Of a DNA stretch of 33,572 nt, positions 7,168-16,366 are shown in pieces (positions within the stretch are counted from its first letter, which is position 1; each line of letters opens with the position of its first letter). Under the pieces are notes generated by a model that worked only from the letters and a program-made list of their open reading frames with translations, was not told where the DNA came from and made no database searches. The translations under genes and the position numbers were made by a program. The DNA is from Gemmatimonadota bacterium (lineage in GTDB: Bacteria > Latescibacterota > UBA2968). The DNA lies in the NCBI GenBank assembly GCA_026705765.1, contig JAPPAB010000148.1, positions 1 to 33,572 on the forward strand, given 5' to 3'.

Positions 7168-9147
7168 TCACCACGCAACATGGATCATATGTCCCTGTCC
7201 GTGGAACCAGATCCAATCCACAACAACACCGATTGCCGTGCCCGCCATATAAGCAACCATCATCCCCAGAAAAAGCGGTGTCAACCTGCGATAGCGCTCC
7301 AATCCACCAAGCCGCAACACAATCGTCTTCAAAGCCCAAACAAGAAAAATCGTCAGTGTCGTATTGCGAAGCGGTGCAGAAGCTGAAATCGTAAACCCAA
7401 TCGGATGAAGTGGAAAACCCGGAAACCGATACCGCAAGAAAAACAACAAGCCCGTAAATGCGGCGCCAATCCCCAAAAAACCGATACGATCCCAACTCAT
7501 CCCCATAGTCCCGGCTTGAATGCGCCCCGCGGCGAGCCGGTTAAACCCCGCCAGATTCAGCGCCCCAATACCCCGAAAACTCACAGTCCCAAAATTATAA
7601 CTCCCCATCACGCAATAGCCGTAATACAAAATAAATCCCACCGCTGTTGCAGCCCCAATCAATGCCCCCAGCATCACCCCCGGCGCGAGCACTTTGCGCA
7701 ACCTGCGATTTATCGCCATCCCCAACCTCGGCACATGCGCCATAGGCGTCATCGCAAACGTCTTGGCATCGCATGCAAATGCATTGGTCAGCGTCAAAAT
7801 CACCGCACTGCCCGGCCCCATGCCCAAAACACCGAACAAATGCCAGGTAAAAGCCTGTGCCGTAATCGGCCCGCGCAAAAAAATAAGCCCGCTCTCCACC
7901 ATAATCCGCGCCAATCCCAAATACAAGACCAGTGTGGCAAAATAAAATGCCAGAATGGGTCCCCAAGCCATACCCGCACTTTTCAACCACAGCAGGAGAT
8001 ATACAGAACAGCCCAGCATCATCCACACAGAGGTTCGATACGACATCAACTCCTCGGTATCATCCACGCGATCATCGCCCCAGAACGCTTTGCGAAAAAC
8101 ATCCCGCAAATGCGACCGCGCAATCCACATGCCCCAGCCGACAAAGACGATCATCCCCCCAAAACTCTGCCATCCCACCGCTGCGTGAAAAGACCCCCAC
8201 GGATCCACGCTACCCACTTCCAGACCAATGCGATTAAACACCCCGGCCTGTACAATAGCCAGCAAGTGAAAAAACCAGATAGAAAACAGCACTTCCAGAT
8301 TCGTGAAATAACCAAACACCAGTGTCAAAATACTGAACCGCAACTCAAAAGGCGGAAAACCCCGCGCAAGTGGCAACAATTTAGCCGCAAAATTGCCACT
8401 CAAAATGGGCGGTGGCGGCACAGCCACATAAAACCAGGTGAGTATAAACCAGCAAATAATCAGAAAGGTGACCGAAAATCCCACCACAAAAAAACGCGAC
8501 CGCACCAGAGATGAAAGCGTACCGTGTGTCCCAGACACACCCGTCAGTTCCAAAAGCGCGCGCGCCACGGGAAAAGCCAACCGTTCATGCGCCATCCACT
8601 GCCTTCGCAAAATCACACTCAAGCAGAGATTGACACCCAGTATAGCACCCAAAAAAGTGCCCCACCAGAACAGCGGGGCAATCCACAAACGCCACGGAAA
8701 CCCTTCCCCTGGCGGCAATCCCTCATAAAAATGCGTCACAGCCGTGCGATCATTTACCACAGCCCACCCCGGCAAATGCGGCAACAGCAACTCGCCCCAC
8801 CGGTTCTCTGCTGACGCAAAATAGTGCGGCATAGTAAGCGCTTCGAGAAAATAATTCGACAACCACTCACCCTGCATACACGCAGCCACTATGCCTATGC
8901 AACACACGACCAGCAACTCAGAAGGCGACAAACTGCGCCGTCCCAGAAACAGATTGCCCACCAGCAAAAACAAATACGGAATGAGCAGAGCCACAGACAA
9001 ATGCGCGTGGTCAGCGCGCGTGGAATGCAGCACCAGACTCGCGTACACGGGCCAAAAATTGACCCACGCCGCCATAGCCAGACCGATTATCAGGGATCGC
9101 CGCGTCACTTTTGACAGAACAGTGCTCTTCGAAGGTACTTTTTTCAT
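7168..9147 (-). CDS. Polytopic membrane protein, DUF6785/DUF6784-like
   Basis: This 659-residue protein is hydrophobic throughout, with on the order of a dozen or more membrane helices. It has a short basic N-terminus (MKKVPSKSTVLSKVTRR) and no cleavable signal. The helix at RSLIIGLAMAAWVNFWPVYASL, the segment RRQWMAHERLAFPVARALLEL and the late GLARIMVESGLIFLRGPITAQAF recall the DUF6785/DUF6784 proteins common in Planctomycetes and allied phyla, which look distantly like OPT-type transporters. The function is unknown; transport is inferred. It follows the RND exporter gene by 8 bp on the same strand, so the two are probably transcribed together. Its 3' end faces the catabolic operon across a short repeat-rich gap. 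Confidence 0.7.
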   Translation of the reverse strand: MKKVPSKSTVLSKVTRRSLIIGLAMAAWVNFWPVYASLVLHSTRADHAHLSVALLIPYLFLLVGNLFLGRRSLSPSELLVVCCIGIVAACMQGEWLSNYFLEALTMPHYFASAENRWGELLLPHLPGWAVVNDRTAVTHFYEGLPPGEGFPWRLWIAPLFWWGTFLGAILGVNLCLSVILRRQWMAHERLAFPVARALLELTGVSGTHGTLSSLVRSRFFVVGFSVTFLIICWFILTWFYVAVPPPPILSGNFAAKLLPLARGFPPFELRFSILTLVFGYFTNLEVLFSIWFFHLLAIVQAGVFNRIGLEVGSVDPWGSFHAAVGWQSFGGMIVFVGWGMWIARSHLRDVFRKAFWGDDRVDDTEELMSYRTSVWMMLGCSVYLLLWLKSAGMAWGPILAFYFATLVLYLGLARIMVESGLIFLRGPITAQAFTWHLFGVLGMGPGSAVILTLTNAFACDAKTFAMTPMAHVPRLGMAINRRLRKVLAPGVMLGALIGAATAVGFILYYGYCVMGSYNFGTVSFRGIGALNLAGFNRLAAGRIQAGTMGMSWDRIGFLGIGAAFTGLLFFLRYRFPGFPLHPIGFTISASAPLRNTTLTIFLVWALKTIVLRLGGLERYRRLTPLFLGMMVAYMAGTAIGVVVDWIWFHGQGHMIHVAW

Positions 9148-9155
9148 CCGCGATC

Positions 9156-12100
9156 CTATCGCGCACGAGCCACTGCGACAACGCGCCTGGCAAATTGGGA
9201 GAGGTCATCCATAAGCGAATACATCGTGGGCAGGAGAACAAGCGTCAGAATTGTTGAAATAGACAAACCCGATACCACGACCAGACCGATGGGACCCCAG
9301 CGGCGGGCTGTGCCTTCGGCATGGCCAAAAAGCATCGGAATAACCAGTGGCATCAGGCCAATAATAGTGGTCGTGGCAGTCATCATAATCGGACGCAGAC
9401 GATCTTGACCACCGCGGATAATGGCATCGCGGCGAACAAGCCCCTGTTTTCGGTATCTGTTGATATGATCAACCAGAACAATGCCATTATTCACCACAAT
9501 ACCAAAAAGCACCAGAAGGCCGTACTTGGCATTGCTGTCCATAGCGATCTTAAAGGTGTAGAGACCGAGCGCGACGCCGATAAATGCAAAGAAAATACAG
9601 AACATAATAGTAAGCGGATGCACATAAGATTCAAAGAGAGAAGCCATAATAATATAAATGAGAATCAGAGCGAAAATCATCGTCTCAAAATCCTGATCCC
9701 GTTTTGCATCCATAGACTTGAATCGGCGGTCCATCTGATAGGTATATCCCTCAGGCAGAGGCACATCTTCCATGCGCGCTTTCATAATTTGCCCGACGCT
9801 GAACACTGCTTTTTGCTCTGTACTGGCAAAAACCGTTAGCGTGGGCATGCGATCTTCGCGGGAAATGGCATTGGGTCCCTGTATGAGATTGAAATCGGCC
9901 AAACTGGAGAACGCAACCATCCCGCCCTTATCACTTTCAAACGCCGTTGTTTTGAGCTGCTCGAGATTAGCGCGATCTTCTTCGCGGAGTTGAACGGTAA
10001 TATCGATCTCGCCATGGGGTGTTTTGAAGTGTGAAGCCCCGCGCGACCCCAGTGCCGAAGCGATATTCGTAGCAATATCGCGCGGAGAAATGCCATACCG
10101 CTGTGCCCGTTCGCGATTTACAACCACGCGAATCTCTTCCATACCCGTCTCAAGACTGGTCTCAACCTCGTGAACGCCGGGCAGGCCCTGCATACTCATT
10201 TCAATATCCTCGGCCAGAACCTCCAGAATTTCCTGCTTGCGCCCTTTGAGTTCAACACCCACCCCGGCGGTCCCACCTGACTTACCCCCGCGAGATCTGA
10301 AACGCACACCGGGAATATCCTTCGGGAGAAGCGCGATGATCCTGTGCTGCACTTCATCCGTCGTCAACTTGCTTTCTTCTGCAGACGTGAGATAAATGGT
10401 CAAAAGTGCATTTCTCTTTCCCTGGCGATTACCCGTATTGAACTTCGTCGCAATAGCCTCTATGTCCAGTTCCTCCTTCAGGGGAATGAGCATATCTTCG
10501 GCTATTTTGAAAGTCTTACTCGCCTGCGCCAAATCGTACGTGCGGGGCATCTCCACCGTCAGCCTGATCGCGCGCGTGGGTTGATAGCGGAAGGGTTCTT
10601 GTTCGATCTTCCCATAAATGTGATTACCCAAAAAGAGAAGAACGCACGCAACGGATAGCGTTGCCCAGCGATAGTGCAAAGTATTGGCGACCACCCTCGC
10701 GTACAGTGCTCTGGCACCAATGCCGCGGTAACGAAAATACAAAAAAATCGCCAGTGCAATTGCCGCGGGAAAACCAATTTGGGCAAATAAAGGCAAGCCA
10801 GCGATAGTACGCGCAAATGCGTCCCACATATCCCCATAATCGACCTTACTGAAATCCGTATAATATATATACGCGCCCACCCCAACACTTGCCGCGAGCA
10901 CAAAAATGCTCTTGAGAACGCGATCAAGAGTTTGACCACCTTTATCAAAGGCACGAGAGGCTGCCAATGGGATCAGGGAAAGCGCGACACAAAACGATGC
11001 AATAACAGACACGACAACTGTCACAGAGAACTGCCGCATAAAGAGCGAAGTGCCCGAATCAGTCACAAAAATGACCGGAACAAATACACACACAGTCGTA
11101 AGCGTAGCAGCCAGAACCGGAAGACCAATCTCCTCACTGCCCTCAAGCGCTGCCTGTGTTGCACTCTGACCTTCATCAAAACATTTTCGAAAAATATTCT
11201 CCAGAGCCACAACAGCGGGATCCACGAGCATCCCAATAGCGACCATCAGCCCCATCATCGAGATCAAATTCAAAGTGATATCAGCGCCCGATTGCCGCAA
11301 AAAATACATCATGAGAAACACCGTGAGCGCGCTAATTGGAATGGCAGAGCCAATGATGAGCGTACTGCGGAAGTTGCGGAGAAAAATAAAAATGGCAATA
11401 ACGGCTAAAAGTCCCCCCATAATCGCCGATTGGCTGAGGCTGGTAATGCTGGCAATAACATCCGTTGACTGATCTCGAACCAGAAGCATTCTAAATTTAT
11501 CTTTCCCAACCTCCTCGTTGATACGGACGAGTTCTTCGCGGGCGCGCTTGCAAACATCGACCATATTTGCCGTTGAAGATTTATAAACAGAAAGATAAAG
11601 AGAAGGTATGCCATCGAGGCGATCAAATCGACGAGCGGGGGGATAATCGTACGTAACCGCTGCAACATCGGACAGCGTCAGGTTTGGGCGAATGGGCAGA
11701 TTGCGAATCTGGTCAACGGTCTCAAACTCGCCCACACTTCGCACAGCGAATCGCCTGTCGCCATCGGTGACATAACCAGCCGAAATATTGATATTATTTC
11801 TGCGAAGCGCGCGATTGATGGTGCGAAAATCCAATTTGTGCGCAGTCATAGCCCGCTGATCGACCTCGACGAGGAGATCCTTTTGCTGTAATCCCCTCAA
11901 TTCGACACTTGCCACGCCATCGAGCCGCTGCAATCGCGGCAACAAGAGCTGGTTATAAACCGCGATAAGGTCTTCGGGATCCTCACCGATCCACGAAACA
12001 GTATATTCGAGAGCCGAAATATCTTCGGTATCGAAACTTTTAATCCCAATATAATCCACGTCTTCGGGCAAATCTGCGCGAACCTGATCGAGCCTATCGC

Positions 12101-12425
12101 GCAAATGAATGCCGACGAGATCCATATCCGCATCCATTGCAAATTCCAGGCGAATGGTCGAAGAAGACTCATTGGATGTGGATCCCATACTTTCAATGCC
12201 GGGCATAGTGCCCAATACCTCTTCAATTGGGCGCGTGATAAACCGCTCAATTTCCTCTGGGGACGAAGAAGGATACCGAATAGACACAAAAAGAACCGGG
12301 AACGTCACGCTGGGCAAATATTCGAGCGGCAACTTGAACAGGGAAATAAAACCCATCACCACGAGACTAAGTGCGATCATAATCGTACTGATAGGCTTAA
12401 AAATGGCAAAACGACTGAGCTTCAT
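9156..12425 (-). CDS. RND-family efflux transporter (AcrB/HAE1-like inner-membrane pump)
   Basis: RND pumps export drugs, lipids or other solutes using proton flow, normally with a periplasmic adaptor and an outer-membrane channel. The 1,089-residue protein begins MKLSRFAIFKPISTIMIALSL, the usual first helix, and shows two large periplasmic domains plus TM4 motif LVDPAVVALEN (400-410). The first Asp of the TM4 pair is kept (D402), but the second position is Pro403. TM10 carries NN at 979-980 where AcrB has its lysine, as in many HAE1 proteins. Two additional hydrophobic stretches (about 506-522 and 549-565) lie between TM6 and TM7 and look like extra helices. No adaptor or TolC-like gene is in the window. 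Confidence 0.93.
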   Translation of the reverse strand: MKLSRFAIFKPISTIMIALSLVVMGFISLFKLPLEYLPSVTFPVLFVSIRYPSSSPEEIERFITRPIEEVLGTMPGIESMGSTSNESSSTIRLEFAMDADMDLVGIHLRDRLDQVRADLPEDVDYIGIKSFDTEDISALEYTVSWIGEDPEDLIAVYNQLLLPRLQRLDGVASVELRGLQQKDLLVEVDQRAMTAHKLDFRTINRALRRNNINISAGYVTDGDRRFAVRSVGEFETVDQIRNLPIRPNLTLSDVAAVTYDYPPARRFDRLDGIPSLYLSVYKSSTANMVDVCKRAREELVRINEEVGKDKFRMLLVRDQSTDVIASITSLSQSAIMGGLLAVIAIFIFLRNFRSTLIIGSAIPISALTVFLMMYFLRQSGADITLNLISMMGLMVAIGMLVDPAVVALENIFRKCFDEGQSATQAALEGSEEIGLPVLAATLTTVCVFVPVIFVTDSGTSLFMRQFSVTVVVSVIASFCVALSLIPLAASRAFDKGGQTLDRVLKSIFVLAASVGVGAYIYYTDFSKVDYGDMWDAFARTIAGLPLFAQIGFPAAIALAIFLYFRYRGIGARALYARVVANTLHYRWATLSVACVLLFLGNHIYGKIEQEPFRYQPTRAIRLTVEMPRTYDLAQASKTFKIAEDMLIPLKEELDIEAIATKFNTGNRQGKRNALLTIYLTSAEESKLTTDEVQHRIIALLPKDIPGVRFRSRGGKSGGTAGVGVELKGRKQEILEVLAEDIEMSMQGLPGVHEVETSLETGMEEIRVVVNRERAQRYGISPRDIATNIASALGSRGASHFKTPHGEIDITVQLREEDRANLEQLKTTAFESDKGGMVAFSSLADFNLIQGPNAISREDRMPTLTVFASTEQKAVFSVGQIMKARMEDVPLPEGYTYQMDRRFKSMDAKRDQDFETMIFALILIYIIMASLFESYVHPLTIMFCIFFAFIGVALGLYTFKIAMDSNAKYGLLVLFGIVVNNGIVLVDHINRYRKQGLVRRDAIIRGGQDRLRPIMMTATTTIIGLMPLVIPMLFGHAEGTARRWGPIGLVVVSGLSISTILTLVLLPTMYSLMDDLSQFARRVVAVARAR

Positions 12426-12494
12426 ATCCTTTTACGACCTCTGCATCGGGATGCTGAAATATGCGAAACCGTGTTTTTTGACTACCTTCTCGTC

Positions 12495-12539
12495 ATTTTT
12501 CACAACAATTTGACGACAACATATACATTTTTCACAACA
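12495..12539. repeat. Direct repeat ATTTTTCACAACA x2, 32 bp apart; possible operator
   Basis: Two identical 13-bp copies lie at 12495-12507 and 12527-12539, start to start 32 bp, close to three helical turns. The second copy sits in the spacer of the minus-strand promoter candidate for the RND gene, and the first sits near its expected start point. This is the usual geometry of a repressor-binding pair, but no regulator gene is present in the window. Confidence 0.55.
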
Positions 12540-12545
12540 TGTCAA
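12518..12545 (-). promoter_or_regulatory. Candidate promoter for the RND exporter
   Basis: Read on the minus strand, TTGACA (12545-12540) is followed after 16 bp by TATGTT (12523-12518), 93 bp before the RND start codon. The -35 is a perfect consensus; the -10 is moderate. It overlaps the 13-bp direct repeats. Confidence 0.5.
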
Positions 12546-12567
12546 GATTTGAGCTTTCAACTCACCA

Positions 12568-12596
12568 TTGATTTTCGACACACAATTGCGTATCCT
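12568..12596 (+). promoter_or_regulatory. Candidate promoter for the isomerase-sulfatase operon
   Basis: TTGATT (12568-12573) and TATCCT (12591-12596) are separated by 17 bp, ending 43 bp before the ATG at 12640. Both hexamers match consensus at four of six positions. It is divergent from, and close to, the RND promoter candidate. Confidence 0.4.
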
Positions 12597-12639
12597 GAAG
12601 TGCTCATAAATGCAAACGACACCAGAGAAAGGAAAGAAA

Positions 12640-13476
12640 ATGAAACTCACCTACATCATGTTCACAAAACACCTCGAAGGCATGGACATACCCGAAATCA
12701 TCGAATCTCTCCAATCCGTAGGTGTACAGGGCGCGGATTTGTGCGTGCGAGAGGGATATCCTGTAAACCCGGACAATATCGACAAAGCACTGCCCGAAGC
12801 CGCCAAACAGTTTGAAGCCGCGGGCCTGTGCATTCCACTCGTAACCGCCCCCGGTGATTTTAGCCGCCCGGACATCGATTATGCCGAGCGTTATTACGGC
12901 GCTCTCGGTGAAGCCGGTGTAGCGCATGTAAAACTCGGCTACTGGCACTGGTCGGATGCGAAGCACTACTGGGATCAACTGGATGAAATCCGGGGCTGGA
13001 TGGAAGACTTTGAAAAATTATCTGAAAAACACGGCGTCAAAACCGTGGTACACAACCATTCGGGCAAATCAATGGGACTAAACTCGTGTGCCGTCATGAA
13101 CGTGGTCAAGGGATTCAACCCCGAACACATCGGCGTATTCTCCGACCCGGGACACCTGTCGATATGTGGCGAACCCATAGAAATGGCACTGGATATCGTG
13201 CGCGAATATCTCTCAGTCCTGGCATTTAAAGACCTGATTCGCCAGCGACCCCTGGGACGCGCTGTACAGGGGACGCCCACGGGTGGAACAATGCGGCTGG
13301 GACAGGGATTTGGCGATTGGCCCGCAGTCGTAAAAACACTGGATCAATTAAACTTTGAAGGCCCCGTGAGTTTCCACAGCGAATACAGCGGAGAGCCAGT
13401 AGAAACCGTAATTGACCTGGCGCGGATCGATGTGCGCTTCTTCAACGCAATGCGGACAGAACACGAAAGCGCGTAA
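12640..13476 (+). CDS. Sugar phosphate isomerase/epimerase-like TIM-barrel protein
   Basis: This 278-residue protein is a xylose-isomerase-like TIM barrel. Expected metal-ligand regions are visible: TVVHNHSGKSMGLNS near residue 135, GVFSDPGHLSICGEP near 168, LAFKDLIRQRPLGRAV near 196 and FEGPVSFHSEY near 249. The start is set at the ATG at 12640, because AGAAAGGAAAG lies just before it and the protein then opens directly with MKLTYIMFTKHLEGMD; an in-frame ATG 30 bp upstream would add a charged tail. It leads an operon with three sulfatases, so it may process the sugar released after desulfation, which is inference. It is a separate family member from the isomerase at 4584. Confidence 0.85.
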   Translation: MKLTYIMFTKHLEGMDIPEIIESLQSVGVQGADLCVREGYPVNPDNIDKALPEAAKQFEAAGLCIPLVTAPGDFSRPDIDYAERYYGALGEAGVAHVKLGYWHWSDAKHYWDQLDEIRGWMEDFEKLSEKHGVKTVVHNHSGKSMGLNSCAVMNVVKGFNPEHIGVFSDPGHLSICGEPIEMALDIVREYLSVLAFKDLIRQRPLGRAVQGTPTGGTMRLGQGFGDWPAVVKTLDQLNFEGPVSFHSEYSGEPVETVIDLARIDVRFFNAMRTEHESA

Positions 13477-13479
13477 TCT

Positions 13480-14901
13480 GTGCCTAACCTTCTCTACATC
13501 TTCGCCGATCAACTCCGCCCACAATCCTGTGGCTATATGGGCGACAACCGCGCCCATACACCCAATATCGACCGCCTATCATCTGAAGGCATCAGCTTTG
13601 TCAACGCCACCTCGGTCTATCCCGTGTGCAGCCCGCATCGCGCATCCCTCTTTACGGGCTGTTACCCCACCACCAGTGGCTACGTCATGAACGAACTGAG
13701 CGCCCGCACCGATCTGCCAACGCTTGCCGGCACATTGACGCAAAACGGCACGAATTGTGCCTACATCGGCAAATGGCACATTTACGCAACCGAGGGCAAA
13801 GTTTATAAACAGGCCGGAGATTTTCACAAGAATCCCGCCAATCAATTCGTGCCCCCAGGCCCACACCGACTGGGATTTGACCACTATTGGGCAGCCTACA
13901 ACTTCAACCACAACTATTACAGGGGATTTTATTACGAAGACAAATTTGAACGCATCGACATCCCTGCCTATGAACCCGATGCCATGACCGACCTCGCCAT
14001 CTCCTATCTCGAAAACGCACGCGAAAATCCAGACCCCTTCGCCCTCTTCGTCTCTTATGGCACACCTCATCAGCCCTGGAACTGGGACAACGTCCCCGAA
14101 GAATGGGGTATGAACTTCAAAGACATGGACTGTGACCTGCCACCAAATTACCGGGATGGATCAGGAGAATACTGGCACGCATGGTTCGACCGCGATTGGT
14201 GGATGAAATCCGTCAAACCCAACCTCGTTGAATGGCAGCGAATCTATGCCGCGATGACAGCCAATCTCGACTGGAACGTGGGCCGAATACTAGACGCGAT
14301 AGACAGATTCAACCTCGCGCAAGACACCCTCGTCGTATTCACATCAGATCACGGCGAAATGTTTGGCGCACACGGTCGCGTTCAGAAAAACATCTACTAT
14401 GAAGAAGCCGCTCGCGTCCCCTTTCTCATGCGCTGGCCCAATCGCATCGCACCCAAAACTGAAAGCGATGCCTGCCTCAACACACCCGATATCATGCCCA
14501 CACTGCTCGCACTCTTAAACGTCGATATCCCCAATGGCATTGATGGACTTGACCTTTCGCATTGCGCATTTGGTCAGCATGGAGATGAACCCGAATCCGC
14601 ATTCTTACAGGGCATGGGCCCCAGTGTCGATTGGGACGACGGCTTTGAATGGCGTGCCTTGCGCGACAAACAATATACCTATGCCATTGAAAAACATGGA
14701 GAATCCCTCTACAATCACCGCGAAGACCCCCTGCAATTGCACAATCTCGCCAGCAGCCCTGACCATGCCAGAACAATCCAGCATTACCGCGACCAGATTC
14801 GGACGCGCATGGACGCACTAAACGACACCTTTGAACCCATCAGCTTTTACCGCGATCACTGGATCGAAAATGGCCGCGTTATCAGAGGCGCGCGCGATTG
14901 A
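13480..14901 (+). CDS. Sulfatase (formylglycine type), first of cluster
   Basis: Sulfatases hydrolyse sulfate esters using a formylglycine made from Cys or Ser. The 473-residue protein carries the maturation signature C50-S-P-H-R54 followed by ASLFTG, metal-site residues D10-Q11 near the N-terminus (YIFADQLRP), and the C-terminal metal motif TSDHGE (288-293). Length and domain order fit the alkaline-phosphatase-superfamily sulfatases acting on polysaccharides. The GTG start lies 3 bp after the preceding stop; it has no strong SD, suggesting translational coupling. No obvious signal peptide is seen, so the enzyme may act on small imported substrates in the cytoplasm. The maturase that makes formylglycine is not in this window. 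Confidence 0.93.
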   Translation: MPNLLYIFADQLRPQSCGYMGDNRAHTPNIDRLSSEGISFVNATSVYPVCSPHRASLFTGCYPTTSGYVMNELSARTDLPTLAGTLTQNGTNCAYIGKWHIYATEGKVYKQAGDFHKNPANQFVPPGPHRLGFDHYWAAYNFNHNYYRGFYYEDKFERIDIPAYEPDAMTDLAISYLENARENPDPFALFVSYGTPHQPWNWDNVPEEWGMNFKDMDCDLPPNYRDGSGEYWHAWFDRDWWMKSVKPNLVEWQRIYAAMTANLDWNVGRILDAIDRFNLAQDTLVVFTSDHGEMFGAHGRVQKNIYYEEAARVPFLMRWPNRIAPKTESDACLNTPDIMPTLLALLNVDIPNGIDGLDLSHCAFGQHGDEPESAFLQGMGPSVDWDDGFEWRALRDKQYTYAIEKHGESLYNHREDPLQLHNLASSPDHARTIQHYRDQIRTRMDALNDTFEPISFYRDHWIENGRVIRGARD

Positions 14902-14913
14902 GGAGACCACACC

Positions 14914-16344
14914 TTGACATCAAAACGCCCCAACATTCTCTGGATCTGCACCGATCAACAACGCTACGACACCATCCACGCCCTCGGCAATGAACACATC
15001 CAGACACCCAACCTCGACCGCCTCTGCGCCGAAGGCGTAGCATTCACACATGCCCACTGCCAGAGCGCGATATGCACGCCCAGCCGTTCCAGCTTTCTCA
15101 CCGGACTATATCCCAGCACCGTACACGGCAATCGCAATGGCAATGCCTATTTCCCGGCAAATGAACGCGTACAACTCATCACCAAACGCCTCGCAGATGC
15201 CGGATACGATTGCGGCTTATCGGGCAAACTCCACCTCGCCTCTGCCTGGAACGGCGAAGAACAACGCGTTGACGATGGATATCGCAAATTCTGGTATAGC
15301 CACTCGCACAATCAAGGCATCGGAATTGGCAACCAGTACACCGACTGGCTCACCGAACAGGGCATAGACCTCGGCGACGTCTTTCAAACAAAAAAAGACG
15401 GCACATACGGCACCTATCGTCCCGACATGAACCCCCAACACCACCAGACCACCTGGTGTGCGGACCGCGCCATTGAATTTATCGAATCCCCCCACGACGG
15501 ACCCTGGCTTATGAGCGTCAACCCCTTTGATCCGCACGGACCTTTTGACGCCCCCGACACACACAAATACAATCCCGCCGACTTGCCACCGCCGCTATTT
15601 TGCGAAAACGATCTGCAAACACAAACGCGACTCAAACGCTTTTTCGCAGGACAAGAAGGCAATCCACCCGGCGACCGCGAACAGCACAACAAAGCGTCTT
15701 ACTACGGCATGATCGCCCTCATCGACGAAAACGTCGGTCGCATGCTCAACGCACTTGAGCGCACGGGACAACGCGAAAACACCGTCGTCATCTTCACGAG
15801 CGACCACGGCGAAATGCTCGGCGATCACGGCCTCACCGGCAAAGGCTGCCGCTTCTACGAAGCCCTCGTGCGGATTCCCCTCATCATCTCGTGGCCCGGC
15901 ACCTTTCTCCAGGGCCAACGCGCAGACGGCCTCACCGCACTCTTAGACATTGCGCCCACCCTCGCAGACCTCGCCAGCATCCCCCTCGAATGGACACACG
16001 GCAAATCCCTCATTCCCATTCTCACGGGCGAAGATCCCGGGCACGCGCACCGCGAATTTGTGCGCTGTGAATACTACGACGTCGTCGATAAATTCGCCCC
16101 ACACGCCTCTGAAAAACACACACCCTGTTGGGCGACCATGTTGCGCAACAACCGCTACAAACTCGTCGTCTATCACAACGAAGACTACGGCGAACTCTAC
16201 GATCTTCGAGAAGACCCCGATGAATTTCACAACCTCTGGGAAGACCCATCCCACACAGACCTGAAATACCAACTCATAAAACAAAACTTCGACCACACCG
16301 TTATATGCGCCGACCCCGGTCCCAAACGCATCGGAAGATATTAA
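14914..16344 (+). CDS. Sulfatase (formylglycine type), second of cluster
   Basis: This 476-residue sulfatase starts at TTG 14914, supported by AGGAG (14901-14905) with 8-bp spacing. Its maturation motif is C54-T-P-S-R58 followed by SSFLTGLYPS. Metal-site residues include the N-terminal ICTDQQRYDT region and TSDHGEMLGDHG in the second half, and a basic active-site GLSGKLHL segment lies near residue 103. It opens MTSKRPNILW with no export signal. It follows the first sulfatase by 12 bp. The two proteins differ considerably, so they probably act on different linkages. Its last codons (VICADPGPKRIGRY) are partly repeated downstream at 17143-17185. Confidence 0.94.
   Translation: MTSKRPNILWICTDQQRYDTIHALGNEHIQTPNLDRLCAEGVAFTHAHCQSAICTPSRSSFLTGLYPSTVHGNRNGNAYFPANERVQLITKRLADAGYDCGLSGKLHLASAWNGEEQRVDDGYRKFWYSHSHNQGIGIGNQYTDWLTEQGIDLGDVFQTKKDGTYGTYRPDMNPQHHQTTWCADRAIEFIESPHDGPWLMSVNPFDPHGPFDAPDTHKYNPADLPPPLFCENDLQTQTRLKRFFAGQEGNPPGDREQHNKASYYGMIALIDENVGRMLNALERTGQRENTVVIFTSDHGEMLGDHGLTGKGCRFYEALVRIPLIISWPGTFLQGQRADGLTALLDIAPTLADLASIPLEWTHGKSLIPILTGEDPGHAHREFVRCEYYDVVDKFAPHASEKHTPCWATMLRNNRYKLVVYHNEDYGELYDLREDPDEFHNLWEDPSHTDLKYQLIKQNFDHTVICADPGPKRIGRY
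16297..16343 (+). repeat. Sulfatase 3'-end repeat, copy A (source copy)
   Basis: This is the last 47 nt of the second sulfatase coding sequence, up to the stop codon. It matches copy B at 17143-17185: 14 identical leading bases (ACCGTTATATGCGC) and a trailing 19-nt block with 17 identities ending in GGAAGATATTA. Copy B is 4 nt shorter. Confidence 0.85.
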
Positions 16345-16366
16345 GCGTTTCAATGGAGAGCACAAC

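Noticed and set aside
7405..8514. 369-codon + strand ORF
   Set aside because: It is antisense to the DUF6785-type gene, rich in Pro, His, Lys and Arg with no family motif; a shadow of low-stop composition.
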